Positions 23,077 to 34,552 of a stretch of DNA of 64,000 bases are shown one piece after another. Where the stretch lies: positions 88,302,382 through 88,366,381 of the forward strand of contig NC_057864.1 in the NCBI RefSeq assembly GCF_019393635.1. Direction: 5' to 3'. The first letter of the stretch is position 1. The number at the start of each line of letters is the position of its first letter. Below the pieces are notes generated by a model. The model made no database searches and was not told where the DNA came from. It saw nothing but the letters and a program-made list of their open reading frames with translations. The DNA is from Dromiciops gliroides (Eukaryota > Chordata > Mammalia > Microbiotheria > Microbiotheriidae). The position numbers and the translations under genes are program-made.

Positions 23077-24516
23077 CACTGCATTTTATGAGTCAGATCA
23101 CCTTACCCAGCATTGGCCTCAATGCATCTGTGGTTTAGGAGGAGCTGAACAGAAGTGAACAGAAAGAAGTTCTTGGCTAGGGGGCATTGAGAGAAGAATA
23201 AGGATATAGACTTGGATATATTGAAGTAAGATAATATATTTTTCCAGAAAAGATTGAGGAGGAACTGAAACCATTCTCCTATTCTCTCCAAGGGAACAAA
23301 ACCTACTATAGATTCAAGAATTCTGAAAAGAGCAACACGATTTCCCTCTTTTAGCTTCTGCTAAAGCAAAGTGGGAAAGCACCTACTTTATAATTATGCT
23401 CTCACTTTCCAAAAGCCTCGACTTTGAAAGGAACTGAATGCAAAGGTAGCATCAGCCCAACTTTCTAGAAAAGGCAGATTCACGGGATAGTGCAGTTAGG
23501 ACAGCAGACCTCATGTTTCTCTTGGGACATTGTTTTATTTTGTACTTAACTTTTTTAATATCCTAAATAACATATCCTTTCTGTTACAGAAGAAAACACA
23601 TAAAGATTTTCTTTTCTCAGTTTAACTATAAACTTTATATCAAGAACTTAGTGCTAAGGTCTTAAATGCTCTATTTTCCACATCAACCTGAACTCTAAAC
23701 AGGTTTTGTCAAGGAGTGGAGATTTATATCCTCTAATCATGTCTCTGTGGGGTACCTGTCTTTTGTCAGAAGCTTCCGTAATTGCACATTATGTACCCAG
23801 GAGGGACCCAGAGCTGGAAAAACAGGGTCACATAGACTAGGAGGAGAAAAAAATATTTTTAAACCATCTGGAAAGGTGCTAAACAGATGTCCTTTTTTTC
23901 AGTCAAATAACTTGAACACAATTCACTACCAGATGTGTTCCATTTCTCCACAAATGATGATACAAGACCATTTCTACTTACCAACCAAGCACAAACAACA
24001 AATAAGGTTGGTTTGGGTAAAATACATTATCACTCAATCATTGGGGCACCCTCCTAAAACCCACTGCATGTGAGCAAACAACCATGCTAACAGTAAACTC
24101 AAGCAAAAACATATATGGAGAATTTAGAGTTTGTCAATTAAAATGTATAACACTTAATCTGACATATTTAAATGTATACATAATTGCCATTCTATATAGT
24201 AATTAGGCATACATAATAAGCAACCCATCCAATTAGATTGCAATTAGTTTTACTTTTACACATACAACCACCAAAAAAAAAAGTATCCCCAAGATTATAG
24301 TGAGTGGAGAGAAACTATACAGATAGGAAGCTGTGAGGATCCCTGGATCTGTAATGGAGGGGGACTCCCTTCTCCAGAAAAGGGTGAGCACATCCCAGTT
24401 GTTCAGGGGTCCCCATGGTTAATAAGTGCACTTGCCACTAAGTGCTCAGAGCAAAAGCAGAATAACCCCTGGTGTGCCAAAACTAGCTTGATTTAAGTCA
24501 AGGCATCATTTGCAAG
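23077..24516. other. Unassigned DNA (1.4 kb)
   Basis: No repeat recognised. A 108-codon open frame (23747-24073) starts at a normal ATG context but shows no domain, signal peptide or periodicity, and I do not call it a gene. Confidence 0.45.
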
Positions 24517-24775
24517 GGGAGCTAAGTGGTGTAAAGAATAGAATGCCAGGCCTGGAGTCAGGGAGACATCTTCCTGAGTTCAAATCCAACCTCAGACACT
24601 CACTAGCTGTGTGACCCTGGGCAAGTCATTTAGCCCTGTTTGCCTCAGTTTCTTCAACTGTAAAATGAGCTGGAGAAGGAAATGGCAAACTATTCCAGTA
24701 TCTTTGCCAAGAAAACCCCAAATGGGGTTATGAAGAGTAGGATACAACTGAAAAAACAACTGAGCAACAACAAAA
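24517..24775 (+). mobile_element. MAR1-like CORE-SINE, full length
   Basis: Head (GGGGAGCTAAGTGGTGTAAA), box B (GAGTTCAAATCCAACCTCAG), core (GACCCTGGGCAAGTCATTTA) and the whole RTE-like tail (GGAAATGGCAAACTATTCCA, CAAGAAAACCCCAAATGGGG) with AACAACTGAGCAACAACAAA at the end. Confidence 0.92.
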
Positions 24776-24990
24776 AAAATTAGAAAAACTCTCAGGGTAC
24801 TTATCTACTCATAGTAGCAATAGAGACTATATCATTATTTCATTAGTAAAGAGAACCCTCAGATAAGAAAATTCACTCAACTGATTGAGGTCACTACCTT
24901 CTCTTCAACTTAGTCTAATCATGTTCTTCAGAGCATCTTCATAGTTACCCTATACTTGAACTCTAGATGTCATCTACTCTTCATTCTTTC

Positions 24991-25520
24991 TCATTCCTCA
25001 TATCCAATCAGTTAACAAGTCCTGCCATTTCAACCTTTGTACCATATCTCACACACACTTCCTTCTATCTTCTGAGAATGCCATCACCCTGGTGTAGCTA
25101 TTCATTTCGTACCTAGACTATTGCAGCTGCCTGGGAATTGGTCTTCCTAATTCAAGTCTCTCCCCAGCTCCAATATGTCCTCCATCTGTCAAACTGGGGA
25201 TCTTCCTAAAGAGCAGATCTGACCATGTCAACTCCCCCAGGCAATAAACTCCTGTGTCTCTCTTTTACCGACAGGATGAAATATAAGATTCTCTCTCTAT
25301 TTGCCTTTCAAAACCCTTGTTACTTTGGCTCCTTCCTACCTTTCCAGGTTTTTTTTTACACATTACTCCCCTCCATTATACTCTGTGATCAGGTACCACT
25401 GGGCTTATTACTGTTCCTCACATGAGACACTCCATCTCCCATTTCTGAGCATCTTCACTAATTTTTCTCCATGTCTGGGATTCTTTCCCTCCTCATCTTT
25501 GCAAAACACTTACTGAGCAT
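24991..25520 (+). mobile_element. L2 LINE 3' region, sense
   Basis: Long collinear match: 'AACAAGTCCTGCCATTTCAA', 'TAGACTATTGCAGCTGCCTG', 'CAGATCTGACCATGTCAACT', 'AGGATGAAATATAAGATTCT', 'ACACTCCATCTCCCATTTCT'. The open frames here are noncoding L2. Confidence 0.85.
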
Positions 25521-25715
25521 CATTTTATTGAGGGCCATGACAACCCTGTGAAGTAAGTGTTCTTATTATTCCCATTCTACAGACAAGGAAACTAAGAGAA
25601 TGTGACTTGCCCATTATCACACAGCAAGTAAATATCTGAGGCAGGATTAGTACTCCTAACTCCTATTCCTAACTTGAAATCTAGTGTTCTATCCACTGTA
25701 TAGCCTATCTGATTC
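25521..25715 (-). mobile_element. MIR SINE, antisense
   Basis: 'CATGACAACCCTGTGAAGTA', 'CCCATTCTACAGACAAGGAA', 'TTGCCCATTATCACACAGCA', 'GTGTTCTATCCACTGTA'. Confidence 0.8.
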
Positions 25716-25754
25716 AGGTAGCAATAAATTCTGAGGGTTTTTTTTCCAACTCAT

Positions 25755-26260
25755 TGGTATCCTTTCCTCTTTGTTTTCTCAAGAACGGATCCTTCAGTGC
25801 TTTCAGAAATGTGTCACCTCTGCACAAACCCTCTGTGTTTATATTTGGTCTAGCCTACTTGCTATTCCTGTCTTTGTTTTCTTTAGTATCTTTTCTACTT
25901 CCTCAAACAATGCTTTGGAGACTGTGATGATAAAGTCCAAATGTGATGGCTCCATTCTCATTGATAGAGAAAATAGTGGGTTATAAAACACTTGGTAGGT
26001 CTTTTCCATTTTTCATCTGTTTGTCTTCCTCCATCCACTGTTATCTTTGTTTTGGGAATCATCCGGCTTAATAAGTTCTCTGGCCCAGATTTTTGTAAAC
26101 GTGTTTATCTTTCCACTGCTTCACCCTGTTTTATGATGCAATACTGCTCATAATTTCCCACTATTCTCCACTATAACATTTTAAAAAGGAGTTTATATTC
26201 TAAGCCGGTGTTGCCTTTAGTTACCAAGTGTTTGCCGGTGAGAGTTTGTGTGCTGTTTCG
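25755..26260 (-). mobile_element. RTE-clade LINE fragment, antisense
   Basis: The minus strand near 25915-25800 reads EEVEKILKKTKTG, then DQIYTEGL and GDTFLK, the linker before the RT domain in marsupial RTE elements. The rest is stop-ridden. This family supplied the tail of the MAR1-like SINEs. Confidence 0.72.
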
Positions 26261-26642
26261 GGTCTATCATTGTGACAATTGATTTACAGAAATAAAACCT
26301 CCTTGGATAATGACAATAGTCTGTGTTGATGTCTGAACTTCTGGTTACTTACCATGTTTCATTATCAATAGTTTATTCAAACAGTTCAGTGTTTTCATTT
26401 TTCTATTTCCTTCTAATTTGTTATTTTGATCTTTGCTCTAACAAGACAATGGCAGAAATCATTTTTATTTTAACATCAGCTATATTTCCCAAAATCTCCC
26501 ACCTCCGAACTTCTCCCAGAAAACCATCCTTTATAAAAATAAAAAAGAATAGAGAGGGGGAAAAGTTCAAGAAAACAAACTCAAATGTCAAGCAAGTATT
26601 ACAATACAAAAAGCATTTCATTCCCATAGACCTCTACCTTTC
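26261..26642. other. Unassigned DNA
   Basis: About 380 bp. A 129-codon open frame (26323-26712) runs from here into the antisense L1 and is not a gene. Confidence 0.4.
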
Positions 26643-26913
26643 CACTGACTGGAGAAATGTACATGCTCGCATCTTCTCCAACATTTATTATTTTCCTTTT
26701 TTGTCATATTAGCCAATCTGATAGGTTTGAAATGGTACCTCAGAGTTGTTTTAATTTGCATTTCTCTAATCAATAGGGATTTAGAGCATTTTTTTCATAT
26801 GGCAAAAGATAGCTTTGATTTCTTCATCTGAAAACTGCCTGTTCATATCCTTTGACCATTTGTCAATTGGAGAATGACTTGCATTCTTATAAATAGGATT
26901 TAGTTCCCTATAT

Positions 26914-26946
<33 letters not shown>

Positions 26947-26967
26947 ATGTATACATATATATGTGTA

Positions 26968-27021
<54 letters not shown>

Positions 27022-27525
27022 GTAAAGTGACTTGCCCAGGATCACACAGCTAGTAAGTGTCAAGTATCTGAGGCCAAATTTGAACTCAGGTCCTCCTGAA
27101 TCCAGGGCCAGTGCTTCATCTGCTGTGCCACTTAGCTGGCCCCTAGTTCCCTATATATTTAGAAATGAGGCCTTTATAATAAACACTTGGCTTAACAATT
27201 GTTTCCCAGCTTTTTGCTTCCCTTCTAATCTTGGCTATATTACTTCTGTTTGTACAAAACCTTTTTAATTTAATGTAATCAAAATGATCCATTTTGCATT
27301 TCATAATATTCTCTATCTCTTGTTTGGTCATAAATTTGTCTCCTCTCCATAGATCTGAGAGGTAAACTATTCCTTTTTCTCCTAATTTGCCTATGGTATC
27401 ACCTTTTATGTCTAAATCATGTACCCATTTTGACCTTATTTTGGTATATGATGTAAGATGTTGTTCTATGCCTAGTTTCTTCCAGTTTTCCCAGCAGTTT
27501 TTGGCAAATAATGAGTTTTTATTTC
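26643..27525 (-). mobile_element. L1 ORF2 C-terminal region, antisense, with SINE
   Basis: Plus-strand text 'CATCTTCTCCAACATTTATT', 'TTTGCATTTCTCTAATCAAT', 'CCATTTGTCAATTGGAGAAT', then after the SINE 'GGTCATAAATTTGTCTCCTC' and 'ACCCATTTTGACCTTATTTT' is collinear with the reverse of L1 ORF2. One inserted SINE, otherwise continuous. Confidence 0.88.
26914..27143 (-). mobile_element. WSINE1-like tRNA-SINE whose tail became (AT)n(GT)n, 13-bp TSD
   Basis: TAGTTCCCTATAT is repeated exactly at 26901-26913 and 27144-27156. Between them the SINE body occupies about 27019-27143, and 26914-27018 is an AT/GT microsatellite standing where the A-tail should be. Confidence 0.93.
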
Positions 27526-28917
27526 AGTCTCTTCATGCTCTTGAGTCTCTTTGACCTATGTAGTCACTGTGGACTCTTCTGGCTTCTAGCTTCAAGAGAT
27601 ATGAAAGATAATGCCAACCCCAGATTATTGATAATAAGACTCTGAGAAGAAGTTGATATGAGAGGAATTGGTAGTCTCCATCATATCCCTGTCCCCAGCT
27701 TACCATACTAGAGACTTCGAGGAATTTCTCCTTAAGTAAAATCTGGAACTCTCTCTCTCTCTCTTAGTCAAGATAATTTACCTCACTTATAATGGGAATT
27801 ACCTCACTCCTTCACTCTGTATTGTCTGGTATATATTCTATGTATATTTTCTCTGATTTCTATTTTGCAGCTGACTTGGAAAAGTGGGTATATTTACTAG
27901 ATTCAAGTTCATCATGGAACTGATATTTGGTGAGAAAGGGGTCAAACCTTGGATATAGAGCATTGTGTCCTCATTTCCCCATTTTGAAACAGTGATCAGA
28001 AGTTTAGCTCTACCTAAAAACCCCATCTCCTAGACTAAAAATATTTAAGAGAGCAAATAATTCTAACGTAGCACCCCTTCTCTCTGAGGAAATAGTTTCT
28101 GGCCTGAACTTCCTGTTTCCCCTTTTGACAAGAATAAAAGTATCCTTTGTAGATAGAGCAAGTGAGAACAGGCTACAAATGTCTATTTGACCTCCCTTTG
28201 ATCCATACAATGACATCTCTGTGCTACAGTGGGGGACAACCCCTGCTACAGGTGCATATAGTTCAATTATCTTCTGGGCAGTCTTTTTGACAATGTTCAT
28301 CATAAGCACTGTAATATAAAATTACTAAGCATCCCATGAAATACTGTTTCCTATTGCCATCATAAAACCAACTCCATCAATTCTTTTATTTACATTATTC
28401 AGGAAATTTTGCGAGCCATGTTTCCATTTAGCTGGAAATTTCTTATGTCATTAGTTTCATTTATAATGAGGACTCCAAGACTTGTGTGATTCAGTTCCTT
28501 CATTATGATGTCAACTCAGTTTTTTAACAAGATTAAAACCATAACAAGTACTTTGCCCCAGTGCATCAAAATGTAAAGGGTACTTCCAGTACTTGTACCC
28601 TTTAAACTAGTTGTTTCTACCTGCTTATGATCTAAGGAAAGAGAATAACTACCTGAAATTGGAAATTATCCATTGGCCTTCCTTCTCTGGGACTGCAACT
28701 CAGATGAGCTCCTACCAATCATAGCCCACTTTTACTGCTCTCTCCTGTCAGTGACTTCCTCAGAAGTAGTCTCTTAGTGGCTTGGGTTGTATGAGTTCTT
28801 TATTGCTAAAGTAAAAGGTCTCTTTGGAGGTTTCTTCCACTATTGGTCAATTGAATTTGTCTCAAGAAGTCATTTTGTGGGTCCCTATTATATCACTTCT
28901 CCCTAGATACAGACAGG
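27526..28917. other. Unassigned DNA (1.4 kb)
   Basis: No repeat recognised. Two reverse open frames, 28010-28309 (99 codons) and 27838-28026 (62 codons), lie end to end with small overlap and no recognisable motif. A 10-bp hairpin lies at 28574-28604. Confidence 0.4.
28574..28604. other. Perfect 10-bp inverted repeat
   Basis: TAAAGGGTAC (28574-28583) and GTACCCTTTA (28595-28604) pair fully around an 11-base loop. Function unknown; could be chance. Confidence 0.6.
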
Positions 28918-29070
28918 CACTTATCAAGCATTTACTATGTGTCAAGCACTGCTCTAAGTGCTGGGGATAAAAAGGTGAAAAAACTGTCCCTGCCTTCAAA
29001 GACATCACATTCTAATGGAAGAGACAACATGCCAAAAACTATATGCATACTAGATTTATACAGTGCTAGA
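28918..29070 (-). mobile_element. L2/CR1-type LINE 3' end, antisense
   Basis: 'CACTTATCAAGCATTTACTA', 'GTCAAGCACTGCTCTAAGTG', 'CTGTCCCTGCCTTCAAAGAC', 'GAAGAGACAACATGCC'. Well preserved compared with the other copies. Confidence 0.82.
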
Positions 29071-29084
29071 TCCATCCCCCGCCC

Positions 29085-29225
29085 CGTTTTGTGGGGCAAT
29101 GGGGGTAAAGTGATTTGCCCAGGGTCACACAGCTAGTAAGTGTCAAGTGTCTGAGGCTGGATTTGAACTCAGGTCCTACTGAATCCAGGGACAGTGCTTT
29201 ATTCACTGCACCACCTAGCTGCTCC
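29085..29225 (-). mobile_element. WSINE1-like tRNA-SINE
   Basis: GTGGGGCAATGGGGGTAAAG to CACCACCTAGCTGCTCCC, CATTGCCCC subfamily. Confidence 0.9.
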
Positions 29226-29811
29226 CTCCCAGTCCTAGTTCCAGTTACTGAAAAAGTGATGGTGAGAGACAATGATGGACTGATTGTATGTATATGAGTT
29301 TGAGTTCATTTTCAATACCAGATAGAGGAGTCACCTCTTTCTCTCTTGTTCGCTCTGTTACTGAGTCACTGCCTAATGACTGTATTACAGAGAATTGGCA
29401 GCATTCTATTTGTCTATCACCCAAGGATCATCCTAGTAAGTGGCAGAGAGGTTTATCACCAGAAGGTTGACTAGCCAATCATTATTTTATTGGACACAAC
29501 AACTCATTAAAACTGTATGCTTTGATGTCAAGAGGTTGTGATCTATTACAGTCAATAGAATACACATATCAATGAAAGCCAGGTTAACTAGTATTGAAGA
29601 AACAGTCATACACAGCTTTATTGGAATTGCTGCATATAAATACTCTTGGATCATCTTCCTGAGAATGACATATCTTGCTGAATTGATGTTATTGATGAAT
29701 TCTGCTTAGATTAGCAAGGAAATAGACCACCAAACAAGAGTGGTGAGGGGTTTCCCTATAGTGAGAGATTTCCAGGTCATCGTATTGATACTCCGGTAAT
29801 CATAGGCTGCT

Positions 29812-29813
<2 letters not shown>
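29226..29813. other. Unassigned DNA
   Basis: About 590 bp, nothing recognised. Confidence 0.4.

Positions 29814-29880
<67 letters not shown>
29814..29880. repeat. Pure (TA)n microsatellite, about 33 units
   Basis: Uninterrupted alternating AT for 67 bp. Self-complementary, so it can extrude a cruciform, and is likely to vary in length. Confidence 0.95.
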
Positions 29881-29883
<3 letters not shown>

Positions 29884-29937
29884 AAGTGATTTTTTTTTCA
29901 TTTCTAAAATCTTTGGAAACTTGGTAGATGGCATTTC

Positions 29938-30112
29938 TATTTTTTTGTTTTTTGTTTTTGTTTGGGGGGGGGGGTTGCGGGACAATGGGGGTTAAGTAAC
30001 TTGCCCAGGGTCATGCAACTAGTAAGTGTCAAGTGTCTGAGATCAGATTTGAACTCAGGTCCTCCTGAATCCAGGGCCAGTGCTTTATCCACCACGTCAC
30101 CTAGCTGCCACC
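29938..30112 (-). mobile_element. WSINE1-like tRNA-SINE, 15-bp TSD
   Basis: GGTAGATGGCATTTC is repeated exactly at 29923-29937 and 30113-30127. The T-rich tail (with a G-run at 29965) comes first, the head last. Confidence 0.94.
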
Positions 30113-30248
30113 GGTAGATGGCATTTCAAACAAGAAGTGATTGCCTTCTTGAAATTCTGAAATTCTATATCACTTCTGTCAATATGACACATTTGAGAAC
30201 TGTTGTTTTCTTCTAAAATAAGGTAAGCATTTATATTAAAAGTTAGTA

Positions 30249-30398
30249 TGGGGGGCGGCTAGATGGCACAGTGGATAAAGCACCGGCCCTGGATTCAGGA
30301 GTACCTGAGTTCAAATCCTGCCTCAGACACTTGACACTTACTAGCTGTGTGACCCTGGGCAAGTCACTTAACCCCCATTGCCCCGCCCCCCCCCAAAG
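30249..30398 (+). mobile_element. WSINE1-like tRNA-SINE
   Basis: GGGCGGCTAGATGGCACAGT to CCCCCATTGCCCCGCCCC. Diagnostic sites GGATTC and TTGACACTT place it in the CATTGCCCC subfamily. Confidence 0.93.
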
Positions 30399-31954
30399 TA
30401 TAATGGCAAGAAAATGATGGAAATAAACATATCTTTTGATTCAAAATATGCATATGACATAATATGAAGGAATAAGTCTAAATCTGTGTGCTTAAAATTA
30501 TGTTAAGATTCTAGTGGTTTTAACCAGAGGGACAGTTCTGGATGCTTGCTAGATCATATTCATGATGAAGGATCAAGCAATAGAAATCTCATGTTTATCC
30601 TGGTGTTTGTGTATGCCAACCAACACCATGGGAAGATAAGTAATATTACTAATCTCTTTATAGTTCTCTGAGAGTGAGCTACCTCTGTCTTCTTATTCCA
30701 CTGCTGTTGTTTGTGGCAATGCTTCTCATATTAGTCTAATGGATTTACCCAATTAGTCTCTGCTTGCCTGTATCTGATTGGTCCCTTGACTTAATCATTA
30801 CTCACCAGGAAAATTCTGCCCTTTTCCCTACATTTTTTCAATGACATCACATTACTATATCATAACAGTCAATAATACAGACATAATTCAACATCATATA
30901 ATTATTTACTCACCTCTGCAGAAGAAAAAGAAAAAGAAAAAAAAATAATCGGTATCATAGAAGCTTCATACTTCAAGCTCCTCCCAAATTTAGGTACTTG
31001 AAACTCAGGCTATAGGCATGCCACAATCCCAGGAGTTCAGGAACACAGCTCAGGTGTCAGAACTCAGACCTCTTTCTTCCTTCCACAGAGAGGAAGTAAT
31101 TAGCTATTGACAAGGTCCCAGTTATCTTAGCACTCTATGTCCCAAGTTAGCTCCTGATACCTCAAGGTTCTGTTGATGGCTGGTAGCTGGGACCTATGAT
31201 CCAACTGTCTTCCATTTCTTCCCCCCCCCCCAATCAATTGACCAGTATAGGACTCTATCCCTCTCCAAAAGTTGATTCACTGATAGAACAGGAGTGGTAT
31301 GTACACAATGAGAGACCAAGGCATTAGAGGGAAACAACTTTTATGCCAACCAGTCCAGTCTCACCCTCAATTGAACTCATTCCATTCCCTCCTCAGGCTG
31401 AGCTTGGTCTCTCATTCTCCCCAACTCCTTTGTTTTCTTACCTGCAACTCTAAGCATCCCATTAGTCATGGCATGGAGGAAGAGGAGGATGGGGGAGAGG
31501 TGCTATGTACAAATTAGATTGATTCAAGCAGACTTTTTTGTTTTGGTTCATTTAAAATGACTGGTTTTAACTCCTGTATTTGGTTAGGAAGTTCAGCCCC
31601 TCATAGAAAGTGTGTTTTTTCACAATAGCCAGAATGAAGAGACCCTGACCTGCTTATATGGCTTGGCAATTTGAATTCACAACACCACCTTTTCAGTGAA
31701 TTTTTGGAGACCGCAATGAGGCAGGAAAAGGTGTGTTCCTTTATGCTCTTCCTGCTATCTCACAGAATACAGTGAGATGTTTTTCTTTCATTTCCTGTAG
31801 GAATGAAAAAAAACTTTTAAAGCCTACTACTTTCTAATAAGTTAGGTACAGCTCAAATAACTGATGAGGAGTTCAAGGGTTAAATCAGTGGCCCTCCAAT
31901 TTTGTTAAGCCATGATTAGGATGCCAGGTAACGTGAGCAGACAAAAACTGAACA
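30399..31954. other. Unassigned DNA (1.55 kb)
   Basis: No repeat or gene recognised. Contains a C-run near 31222 and a purine-rich run near 30924. Short open frames only. Confidence 0.4.
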
Positions 31955-32195
31955 TTTGTGTTTTTGGGTCCACCTCTTTGTGACTGTAGACTAGAGCATA
32001 CCAATACTGTCCCATGGGGTTTTCTTGGCAAAGACAAAGGAGTAGTGTGCCATTTTCTTCTCCAGTGGCAAAGAGAAGTTAAGTGGCATGTCCAGGGTCA
32101 CACAATAAAGATCTAAGGCCAGATTTAAACTCGGGTTTTTCTGACTCCAGACCTGGTGCTCTACCCACTGAGCCATATAGCTGCCAAATATGATG
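31955..32195 (-). mobile_element. MAR1-like CORE-SINE, diverged
   Basis: 'CATGGGGTTTTCTTGGCAAA', 'GTGCCATTTTCTTCTCCAG', 'GCATGTCCAGGGTCACACAA', 'GAGCCATATAGCTGCC'. Confidence 0.82.
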
Positions 32196-32509
32196 TATAT
32201 GGGCTTTGTAAACTAGAATGTGCTATACTCATGGGAAGGGTCATCATTATTACTTTCCTTGTTATCAAAATATAATTTACACAAAGATAATCCAACCTTT
32301 ATACTGCCAATATTTCATGATGCTCATAGCCATTGCCACCTAAGGGGCAAGGGAAAGACACATGATACAGGTGATTGGGCCAGAGCATATTATGAAAAAA
32401 GAACTTCAAAAAGGAATTGGCATAAAAGATAGTATCTGTAAGGTAGGGAGAGCCAGGAATAACCAAGTGACAGTACTTCATTACTAACCACACAGTCTCA
32501 CAGGACTTA
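32196..32509. other. Unassigned DNA
   Basis: About 310 bp, nothing recognised. Confidence 0.4.
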
Positions 32510-32585
32510 GAGGAAGATGGACCCTTCTGGGATAAGCAAGTTCTGGGTTCAAATACTGCTTCTGAGACATACCAGTTACATGACA
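32510..32585 (+). mobile_element. MIR/SINE head fragment
   Basis: 'TTCTGGGTTCAAATACTGCT' with box B and 'CAGTTACATGAC' where the core should begin. The match stops abruptly at the next feature. Confidence 0.5.
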
Positions 32586-33110
32586 TGAGGAGTTCGGTTC
32601 GGACAAGTATGGGCGAGAGAGTCTGAGAAGGGGTGCAGACTAGAGAGGGGGCTACAAGGAGGCAGCAGAGAGCACAGAAGTGGTCAGCACAGGGTATAGG
32701 TTGGAGAAAATGAATATTAAGAGGAGTTAGAAGAAAGTAGATGAGCAGGGAAAGTACATACCCTGAGGCGAGAGGCGGCTAAGGCCCCTATTGTATTAAA
32801 AAAGTGGGAGGCCCAGCAGGTAGGAAAGAGAGGCAGTGGAAAGAGACTGCAGGAACGCAGTCAGGTTGTACATTTTATTTCCCTGTATTCTTAATTTTCA
32901 ATAGTATCTCATAAATAAACTCTGCTTTGATTATTTAGTTAAGAGGATTCTTAATATTATGTTTATCAATTTGGGAGTAGAGCAGTGTGGTGGAACTTTA
33001 TAAACAGCCCATACTAAATTAAACGCAGTCAGATAGCCAAACAGTCAAAAGTCCCCAGTTTAGTCCTCCATTTAGTCCCTCCAAATTAGCCCTAGTCAGT
33101 TAAACCTCAC
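32586..33110 (+). mobile_element. Probable retroviral LTR, borders uncertain
   Basis: AATAAACTCTGCTTTGATTA (32916-32935) looks like a poly(A) signal followed by R/U5. A GC-rich purine block precedes it and the copy seems to end near CCTCACA (33104-33110). It cuts off the SINE fragment before it, as an insertion would, but the SINE's other half is not found on the right and no TSD is visible. Confidence 0.5.
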
Positions 33111-33700
33111 AAAACCTTATCCCTTCTCAGAATAGCCCTGCATATCCTATGCCCACACCAATTAGGTTCATCCAATGGCTATCAGATTCCACTGCTCCTT
33201 TTAATCCTCTATGATAATTTTAATAACTTCTACATTCTTGAACTTTAAAAATAATTCTTTGTCCACATTTCAACATGGTCAAAGCTTAGGTCTAATCATC
33301 TCAATCCAATAATTGTTTCACTTCCTAATTCCAGAAATTCCAAATTCCACTCTCCAAGCATGACCACTGACCCTTCCACCTCACCCATTCTTTCACTTTC
33401 AAGAAGTGTGCTTTTTGCTTTCATCATGAACTTCAGTCCATTGACCTTTATTGATCCTCCCAGTATGTATGTCCTTTTCTGTATATATTTCCATGCCAAG
33501 TATTTAGCTTCTAGCCTGCCTCATTAACTCACTCCCCCTAAAACCATCAACTCCCATGACTTTTCACTGTACTTAATCTACTCATCTTAAACTCTCAGAG
33601 ACTGCTGTCATACTACTTTCCCACTCCTGCTCTTTGATTGCTAAGCATTAGTAGAAATAGATGGTCAAGCTGATTTTACCCATTATATCCAATTTAGTTT
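33111..33700. other. Unassigned DNA
   Basis: About 590 bp, nothing recognised with confidence. Confidence 0.4.
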
Positions 33701-33808
33701 GGGCAGCTAGGTGGATAGAGTGCCAGCTCTGCAATCAGGAAGACTCATATTCCTGAGTTCAAATCTGTCCTCAAACACTTGCTAGCTGTGTGACCTTGAG
33801 TAAGTGAA
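33701..33808 (+). mobile_element. MAR1-like CORE-SINE, left half
   Basis: GGGCAGCTAGGTGGATAGAG through box B (GAGTTCAAATCTGTCCTCAA) to GTGACCTTGAGTAAGTGA, where an LTR interrupts it. Confidence 0.88.
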
Positions 33809-34405
33809 TGTGGTAAAAATTATTTGGGGTAAAGATTAATATTCCCGTTTTTAGCTAACTCATTTGGGAGGGGACACACCTAGCCCACCCCAGGTTACAA
33901 AGGCAGCTTTTGGGGGAGGGGAGATTGAATGCTCCGGGAAGGGAGGCGGGCTACTTCCAGTACTCAAGCTGGCTTCTTTCTTTCTGCTGGGGCCCTGGAG
34001 TTGGCGGCAAGCGAGCAACTTTAGACTGACTTGTCAGGCGTGGCTGAGTTAATGACAGAAAACCCTAAATTCCTTTGAACTAGCTTAATTGGAAATCAGT
34101 CTGGGGTTGCATAAGTTAAGTTTAGAGTTAATAATATTGATCTGTATTTCCATTTTCCTATTTCCTTATCTTTGATTTTTATTAGTTTCACCTTTGTTGT
34201 TTAATTAATTCCCAAGTAATAAAATCTGATCCTTTTGTGAACTAAAGCTTAAAGGCTCCTTTCTTATTGGCCTGGGAGAAATATCTAAAAAAAGGGCTGT
34301 TCAGAGGGGAGGGTTAAACCTTAAAGGTCCCTCATATTTCTGGGACCCCAATATTAAGGCGAGTCACCCAAATAACGCTCAGTATATCAAATTTTGGCCC
34401 TCACA
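33809..34405 (+). mobile_element. Solo LTR inserted in a SINE (about 597 bp)
   Basis: TGTGGTAAAA start, CTCACA end, AATAAA at 34219-34224. Related to the LTR at 1111-1570. No internal retroviral sequence follows, so it is a solo LTR left by LTR-LTR recombination. Its place inside a SINE fixes both borders, although the flanking bases (TAAGTGAA / TAACGTAA) do not give a clean TSD. Confidence 0.82.
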
Positions 34406-34552
34406 TAACGTAACCCTATTTGCCTAAGTTTCTTCATCTGTAAAATGAGTTAGAGAAGGAAATAGCAAACCATTCCAGTATCTTTGCCAAGAAACCCCCA
34501 ACTGGGGTCACAAAGAGTTAGAACATGACTGAAATGACATAAAAACAACAAT
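34406..34552 (+). mobile_element. MAR1-like CORE-SINE, right half
   Basis: Resumes at TAACCCTATTTGCCTAAGTT, then GGAAATAGCAAACCATTCCA and CAACTGGGGTCACAAAGAGT. Completes the SINE begun at 33701. Confidence 0.9.

Noticed and set aside
22311-23340. Possible LTR around the SINE at 22899
   Set aside because: No TG...CA ends, no poly(A) signal context and no second copy in the window.
23747-24073. 108-codon open frame in unique DNA
   Set aside because: No motif, no periodicity seen by eye, no splice or promoter context; within chance expectation.
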